From: Herbinix sp.
GTDB taxonomy: Bacteria; Bacillota; Clostridia; Lachnospirales; Lachnospiraceae
Length of the DNA stretch: 56,915 bases
Direction of reading: 5' to 3'
Assembly: GCA_029238935.1 (NCBI GenBank)
Contig: JAQZBN010000037.1
Location: 1 to 56,915 of the forward strand
Positions 52,129-56,915 of the stretch are shown here, one piece after another; position 1 is the first letter of the stretch, and each line of letters starts with the position of its first letter. Made by a program: the position numbers and the translations under genes. Below the pieces are notes generated by a model. It saw only the letters and a program-made list of their open reading frames with translations. It had not been told where the DNA came from and did not search any database.

Positions 52129-52879
52129 TGTTATCTACCTCCAACGCAGCAAGATTATCGATAATCTGATTGAAAAATTCCTTCTGGGAATCCTTTCGAT
52201 AAATCTCAGTGACGATCCTTCCATCTTTGATAAATATGACCCGTTTGCTATAGCTGGAAGTATAAGGATCATGGGTTACCATGAGTATGGTAGCCTTATT
52301 ATCCTTATTTGCTCTTTCAAAGGCATTCATAACTGACTTTGAAGACTTAGAATCTAAATTACCGGTCGGTTCATCTGCAAAGATGATAGAGGTATCGTTC
52401 ATCATTGCCCTCGCAATGGCACAACGCTGCTGCTGTCCTCCGGATACCTGATGTGCATACTTTCCGCCAATTTCTTCAATGAGTAAAAGTTTCATTAAGT
52501 GTTCTGCTTTTTCTCTCATTTCTGGTACCTCGGAATTTTCCAGAATCCTTGGTAGCATAATATTCTCCATTACTGTTAAACCGTCTAATAAATTATAGTC
52601 CTGGAAAATAAACCCAAGGTGTCTCCTACGAAAACGCGCCAAATCATCCCTTTTCATCTGAAAGATATCTTGCTCCTTGATGATTACCTTTCCTGAGGAC
52701 GGTTCACTAAGGCCGCTTAACACATTAAGTAAGGTTGTCTTTCCACTTCCTGAGGGACCCATAATTGCTGTAAAACTGCCCTCTTCCACTTCAAGATTAA
52801 TATGATCAAGTGCTATGGTAGGTGAGTTTAAGGTGTTTCCGTTATATACTTTTTTTATTTCGTTCGCCTTTAATATCAT
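52118..52879 (-). CDS. BceA-type ABC transporter ATPase
   Basis: 253 residues. Walker A GPSGSGKTT (about 41-49), Q-loop FQDYNLLDG, signature VSGGQQQR (about 145) and Walker B IIFADEPTGNLD are all intact. MacB/BceA branch. GGAGAAAT precedes the start. Partner of the overlapping permease gene. Confidence 0.92.
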   Translation of the reverse strand: MILKANEIKKVYNGNTLNSPTIALDHINLEVEEGSFTAIMGPSGSGKTTLLNVLSGLSEPSSGKVIIKEQDIFQMKRDDLARFRRRHLGFIFQDYNLLDGLTVMENIMLPRILENSEVPEMREKAEHLMKLLLIEEIGGKYAHQVSGGQQQRCAIARAMMNDTSIIFADEPTGNLDSKSSKSVMNAFERANKDNKATILMVTHDPYTSSYSKRVIFIKDGRIVTEIYRKDSQKEFFNQIIDNLAALEVDNSDF

Positions 52880-53032
52880 CGTATCTATTTCTCCTTGAAT
52901 AATATTCCTGCTTTTTTACAACCAATGATACTCCCAAAGAATTAATAATATCATTCTTTCATGCGCTGCCCTTTGACCTGATTATCTCAAAGAAAGCATG
53001 CTCGTGAATCGTCCTTCATTTATTAGAGCATC

Positions 53033-53116
53033 ATCTTAAGAGGTACCGAGTAATTTGTTATCTCCTCCTCATTCTATTAATTTCCTGCAGGAACAACAAT
53101 TCAAGAATCTTAAGAT
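53033..53116. promoter_or_regulatory. Two CTTAAG elements upstream of the BceAB genes
   Basis: ATCTTAAGAG (53033-53042) and the perfect palindrome ATCTTAAGAT (53107-53116) lie 74 nt apart in the gap between the kinase and the ATPase gene. They could be sites for the BceR-type regulator. They do not match the Bacillus BceR site that I know. A promoter for the ATPase gene must lie here too. Confidence 0.3.
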
Positions 53117-53120
53117 AACC

Positions 53121-54128
53121 TTACATTTTTGAAAGGTAACGAATTTTTACCGCTGTTGTTTCATCTTTTACAGAAGTAATGGTAATTATATGACCCAATT
53201 TCTCTGAAATTATTTTACAAAGATATAATCCAATTCCAGAGCTGTTTTGTATTTTTCTACCATTTTCCCCTGTGAAAAAGGGCTCATAGATACGCTCCAG
53301 GTCATATTCAGGAATTCCTATTCCATAATCAGTAATCGTAAGCTCTGCGTATTGATTGTTTGCCGTAATATGAAAGTCGATATAATCTTCCTGCCCCTTC
53401 AGTGAAGAATATTTAATCGCATTGGATATAATTTGATCCAATAGCATTCCATTCCACTTCTGATCCGATAATACTACTACTTCGTCTTGTGAAACGTGGA
53501 GCCTAGGATAGATTTTATTCAGGATAAAGTACTCCTTCTTATTGTTAATTGCATTTCTGACCTCTGTTATTAGATCAACTTGTTCTATGAGGAAGTCCTT
53601 TTCAAATTGACCTAACCTGAGATAACAGAGTAGTTGTGTTAGCTTATCCAAAAGCTTATTATTCTCTCCCATGATTCGCTCCTGTAGCTGCTCATCATAG
53701 GATACTACGGAGTGATCGGCTTCTTCTAAGAGAAGGCGAATGACCGCAATGGGTATCTTCATATCATGTGCCATTTGTGCAACAAAAGCATAGGTTTGCT
53801 CTTTTTGATGGAGCTGCTGGCTTAATTCATCCTGATAATGTTTATGTAAATCCTCAATTTTACTGAAATACTCCAAGGATTGCTCCGAGGTACCCTTCAT
53901 GATACAATCATGATAATTTCCAGACTCTAGTGCAGCAGAAACACGAAAATAACGTATCCCTTTCATAAATGTAATCACAGACGCTGTAAAGAGTACTAAT
54001 ATAATGGGATACAGGATTGGTATGGGTTTTCCGATTTCCAGTCGGTAATAAAGTAGAATGAATGCTGTAATGGTTGTATAAGCAATAAAATCCAGGATAT
54101 GATCTTTCATAAATTTTTTTATAATCAT
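53121..54128 (-). CDS. BceS-type intramembrane-sensing histidine kinase
   Basis: 335 residues. Two membrane helices (about 11-29 and 35-55) with almost no extracellular loop, the hallmark of kinases that sense through their ABC transporter. Phospho-acceptor His in MAHDMKIP (about 124), N box IISNAIKYS, G box DYGIGIPE and GIGLYLCK. GGAGGTAC precedes the start. 44 nt after the regulator gene. Confidence 0.9.
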   Translation of the reverse strand: MIIKKFMKDHILDFIAYTTITAFILLYYRLEIGKPIPILYPIILVLFTASVITFMKGIRYFRVSAALESGNYHDCIMKGTSEQSLEYFSKIEDLHKHYQDELSQQLHQKEQTYAFVAQMAHDMKIPIAVIRLLLEEADHSVVSYDEQLQERIMGENNKLLDKLTQLLCYLRLGQFEKDFLIEQVDLITEVRNAINNKKEYFILNKIYPRLHVSQDEVVVLSDQKWNGMLLDQIISNAIKYSSLKGQEDYIDFHITANNQYAELTITDYGIGIPEYDLERIYEPFFTGENGRKIQNSSGIGLYLCKIISEKLGHIITITSVKDETTAVKIRYLSKM

Positions 54129-54172
54129 TATGTACCTCCAATGCTTATCATTAAGTCAAACAATAACCGGTT

Positions 54173-54847
54173 TTACAGACTTAGTATATACCCTTCTCCA
54201 CGTTTGGTATGAATTACATCATTCAGTCCTATCTTACTTAACTTGTTCTTTATCCTTGTGATATTTACTGTCAGAGTATTATCTTCCACAAAGGTTAAAT
54301 CGTCCCACAATTCGTTTAATAAAAAATCCCGTTTCACAATACCATTTGCATTTTCAGCCAAAGCAACAATAATTTTCATCTCATTTTTTGTTAACTCAAC
54401 GTTTTGCCCCAGATAACTTAGAGTAAAATTTTTCTTATTAATCGTAAGAGCTCCAATTGATATGATTTCTTGTTCGTTCATTGTACTATAAGTACGTCTG
54501 AGACAAGCATTGATTTTCACCTTTAACATCTCCATACTGAAGGGCTTTACCACATAATCATCCGCTCCTAAATCAAAACCTCGGATTTGCTCCGCTTCCG
54601 TTCCTCTAGCTGAAATCATGATGATCGGAATATCGCTTTTTTGTCTCAGCTCTCTTGCGATATGATAACCATCATAATATGGTAGGTTGATATCCAGAAG
54701 TATTAAATGGGGTTCCGTGTTCAATAACTCTGCAGTTAGATTTCGATAATTAAACTCCTTCACAATTTCATAACCATACCGACTAAGTACGTCTGATATC
54801 AAATTACAAAGCTGCACATCGTCTTCAATAACAGCTATTTTAAACAT
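54173..54847 (-). CDS. BceR-type response regulator (OmpR family)
   Basis: 224 residues. Receiver with EDD near residue 9, phospho-acceptor Asp in LLDINLPYYDGY (about 51), Ser in ISARG and Lys in VVKPFS. The C-terminal winged helix has LTKNEMKIIVALAEN and FVEDNTLTVNITRIKNKL. AGGAG precedes the start. First gene of the four-gene Bce module. Confidence 0.92.
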   Translation of the reverse strand: MFKIAVIEDDVQLCNLISDVLSRYGYEIVKEFNYRNLTAELLNTEPHLILLDINLPYYDGYHIARELRQKSDIPIIMISARGTEAEQIRGFDLGADDYVVKPFSMEMLKVKINACLRRTYSTMNEQEIISIGALTINKKNFTLSYLGQNVELTKNEMKIIVALAENANGIVKRDFLLNELWDDLTFVEDNTLTVNITRIKNKLSKIGLNDVIHTKRGEGYILSL

Positions 54848-54967
54848 TGCCTACACTCCTACTGTCATATTTTAGGTTATAGTCAAAACCTAATGTTTGA
54901 TTTAGTTTACCATAATCCTACAAAAGCTACAATATCATCGAAGCTATTCACCTGATTTCTAAACCTA

Positions 54968-55007
54968 AAAATGACGTCAACCATGAGATAAAAGTTGACG
55001 TCATTTT
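54968..55007 (-). terminator. Terminator of the Thr-Pro protein gene
   Basis: AAATGACGTCAAC (about 54968-54981) pairs with GTTGACGTCATTT (54994-55007), and TTTTTAGG follows on the minus strand. A 13-bp stem including the palindrome TGACGTCA. Confidence 0.85.
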
Positions 55008-55057
55008 ACATTTTTACTGGCGATTAAGCATTGAGCGGTTCGCCTTTCTTATTACTA

Positions 55058-56915
55058 TTATTGAAAGAAATAGTAGTTTATAATATACTTCCTTGCAATC
55101 ATATCCTTGCATGCTGCATTTGCTTCTGCTTTATTAGCAAAATCTACATAGACCCTATAGTATTTTCCTTCTTTTTTTACTACTACATTGTCAGTGTCAT
55201 AATCCTGTTCAAATATTTTAGCTACTTTTTCAGCGTAAGTCTTATTACCGATTAAACCAAGTTTTGTGTGAGTGTTATATTGCACTACAGGCGCTGCATC
55301 TCTGGTAACCTTGATTGTGTAGATCTTATTGGTTTGTCCATCCTCGGCAGTTACTTTGAGATATGCTGTATTTACTCCCACGTTTAATTTCATCTTCTGA
55401 TTCGTCAATTCTTTAGTACAAGCTTTATCACTATATAATTTCCAAATAGCACTTGTGCTTGCAGTTACATTAACAGTTATTTGCTTCGTTTCATTTCCTA
55501 CTGCAGCAGCGATATTCTTATCATTGATAACAGCGTTTTGAGGAATCGTTATTTTCGTTACGTCCGATGCAGAAGATTTTGCTCTTGTTACTGATAAGGT
55601 ATAGATTTTTTCTGATCCATCCTCAGCAGTTACTTTGATATATTTCTTATTGGTACCAACTGCAAGTTTTATCTTATGATCTGTAATTTCTTTTGTACAA
55701 GCTTTATCACTGTATAAGTTCCAAACAGCTTTGTCACTAACATTAACCTTGATCGTAACACTGCCTACCTTATTCTCTACCGGTGCCGAAATATTGGTTC
55801 CTGAGATAATAGCACTCGATAGTCCAGTAACAGAAATAACATTACTTTCAGAGGATTTTGTAAATACATCGGTTTTAACAACAGTGAATATACTGAACTT
55901 TGTTATATGGAAACGAATTCCGTATACGCCTTCCTTATATTCAACAATTTCACCCTGTACTAATTCTTTCTCACCATCACTATGCTCAATATATACTGCT
56001 AGTTGTTTCAGGAATACTTCTCTTTCCATTGGATTAGAAGGTATTGTAACTCCTGTGATAGGAAGTGTGATATTTACTTCTGAAGACGGCATATTTGTTT
56101 CAATTGTAACCGGGTTACCAATAATCGAGATGTTACTCTCCTTATTACTGTTAATTGATCCAACAACGAAAACAGCACGATCATTTACCGTCTTTTTCTG
56201 CTCCTCTTCTTTGATTGGTACCAAATTAAAATACAAATTCTCATCAAAGTTATCACTTATTTTTACGATTGAATCTTTGGAAATATCTATTTTTGCTTCT
56301 TCGGTATCAATCTGAAGATTGATATTACCCTTTGTTATTACATCTAATGTATTGGAAGGTATATTTACTGTTGTTTCAGCTACTACATCATCCGCATCGG
56401 GAATTACAATTCTTGCAGTGTCTTTTCCCTCTTCTTTTAATTTGTTAATTGTTTCAACAGCCTTTTCTTCCTGATATGTTACAGTATCCGATTTCTTACC
56501 GTCCGTATCCGTGATTCTCTCAATCGTGATTTTTGAAACGGTATCATTCGTATTACCTTGTTTCACTTCTACAATGATCTGCTCAACGATCGGTGTTGGG
56601 GTCGGGATCGGTGTTGGTATCGGAGTTGGATTAGGTGTTGGTGTTGGCGTTGGTGTCGGCGTTGGTGTCGGTGTTGGGGTCGGCGTCGGTGTTGGTGTCG
56701 GCGTTGGGGTCGGTGTTGGTGTCGGCGTTGGTGTCGGTGTTGGGGTCGGCGTCGGTGTTGGGGTCGGTGTCGGCGTCGGTGTCGGCGTCGGTGTTGGGGT
56801 CGGTGTTGGCGTTGGCGTCGGTGTTGGTGTTGGTGTTGGGGTCGGTGTCGGTGTTGGGGTGACCGGATTAGTTGTAAATCCTATCGTTATTACATCTCCC
56901 GCAGGATTCATTCCA
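55058..56915 (-). CDS. Surface-type protein with Thr-Pro array and cadherin-like domains (5' end outside)
   Basis: At least 617 residues. The frame reaches the window edge, and the ATG at 56911 is probably internal. A 90-residue Thr-Pro array (about 18-107) is followed by a beta-rich region (108-375) and two cadherin-like beta-sandwich repeats (about 385-450 and 460-530). Each repeat holds [12 protein letters not shown] and a KVTAEDG...K-I-Y-T strand. A C-terminal segment with a SPOR-like strand/helix pattern ([22 protein letters not shown]) ends the protein. It is probably exported and cell-wall associated. No enzyme domain. Terminator at 54968-55007. Confidence 0.8.
   Translation of the reverse strand, partial: GMNPAGDVITIGFTTNPVTPTPTPTPTPTPTPTPTPTPTPTPTPTPTPTPTPTPTPTPTPTPTPTPTPTPTPTPTPTPTPTPTPTPTPTPTPTPNPTPIPTPIPTPTPIVEQIIVEVKQGNTNDTVSKITIERITDTDGKKSDTVTYQEEKAVETINKLKEEGKDTARIVIPDADDVVAETTVNIPSNTLDVITKGNINLQIDTEEAKIDISKDSIVKISDNFDENLYFNLVPIKEEEQKKTVNDRAVFVVGSINSNKESNISIIGNPVTIETNMPSSEVNITLPITGVTIPSNPMEREVFLKQLAVYIEHSDGEKELVQGEIVEYKEGVYGIRFHITKFSIFTVVKTDVFTKSSESNVISVTGLSSAIISGTNISAPVENKVGSVTIKVNVSDKAVWNLYSDKACTKEITDHKIKLAVGTNKKYIKVTAEDGSEKIYTLSVTRAKSSASDVTKITIPQNAVINDKNIAAAVGNETKQITVNVTASTSAIWKLYSDKACTKELTNQKMKLNVGVNTAYLKVTAEDGQTNKIYTIKVTRDAAPVVQYNTHTKLGLIGNKTYAEKVAKIFEQDYDTDNVVVKKEGKYYRVYVDFANKAEANAACKDMIARKYIINYYFFQ
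56591..56860 (-). repeat. Thr-Pro dipeptide array (about 45 units)
   Basis: On the minus strand the codons alternate ACC/ACA/ACG and CCA/CCG/CCC over 270 nt, interrupted only near the end by Asn and Ile. The plus strand of the same DNA shows a meaningless Val/Gly/Leu/Ser ORF. Confidence 0.9.

Noticed and set aside
53908..54141. 77-residue ORF overlapping the BceS-type kinase
   Set aside because: Shadow frame of the kinase start region with no support.
56635..56862. Val/Leu/Gly/Ser ORF on the plus strand at the right edge
   Set aside because: Antisense of the Thr-Pro array.

Overview
This is an AT-rich chromosomal segment of a spore-forming member of the Firmicutes. It most resembles the Lachnospiraceae, in the style of Lachnoclostridium ('Clostridium') phytofermentans. 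The grounds are GGAGG-type ribosome sites, many intrinsic terminators, a methionine T-box, GlpP-type antitermination, Bce-type and YesMN-type regulators, GH94 and GH31 enzymes, and small clostridial proteins. The species call is inference. There is no rRNA, tRNA, CRISPR array, prophage or transposase in the window.

Layout. 1-2.8 kb: the tail of a Gly/Pro repeat protein, an acyl-CoA thioesterase, a LysM amidase and a glycosidase remnant. 2.8-5 kb: a GH31 glycosidase. 5.2-8.9 kb: a glycerol-3-phosphate operon (GlpP, a GlpA-like dehydrogenase broken by an internal deletion, a FAD oxidoreductase and a DUF1667 protein) with a leader terminator that GlpP probably controls. 9-10.7 kb: an archaeal-type AspRS behind what looks like a complete ribosome-mediated attenuator (leader peptide, two competing helices, antiterminator, terminator). 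10.8-20.1 kb: a possible Tlp-like spore protein, a REP-like palindrome, a GGDEF-EAL protein, GNAT, VanZ and MFS genes, an HD-GYP protein, a broken chemoreceptor and an 18-residue peptide gene. 20.3-22.3 kb: metG with its T-box. 23-24.2 kb: an SLH-domain protein.

24.5-30.2 kb: an operon of two Gfo/Idh/MocA oxidoreductases alternating with two sugar isomerases, divergent from an AraC regulator, then a lone pxpA. 30.5-41.3 kb: an apparent chitobiose locus, all on the minus strand. N,N'-diacetylchitobiose phosphorylase (GH94) would give GlcNAc plus GlcNAc-1-P, a phosphohexomutase would make GlcNAc-6-P, and NagA and NagB would carry it to fructose-6-P. A YesM-type kinase, a lipoprotein solute-binding protein and a YesN-type regulator lie between the two enzyme pairs. 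No permease and no GlcNAc kinase is present.

41.4-50 kb: small membrane, secreted and unknown proteins, a transglutaminase-like protein, a MerR regulator, a second GGDEF-EAL protein and a CBS-domain protein. 50-54.9 kb: a Bce-type peptide-sensing and resistance module. 55-56.9 kb: a surface-type protein with a long Thr-Pro array, cut by the window end.

Most interesting points: the AspRS attenuator, the chitobiose locus with a permease-less binding protein, the 18-residue peptide gene, and two genes that share the same kind of out-of-frame internal deletion.
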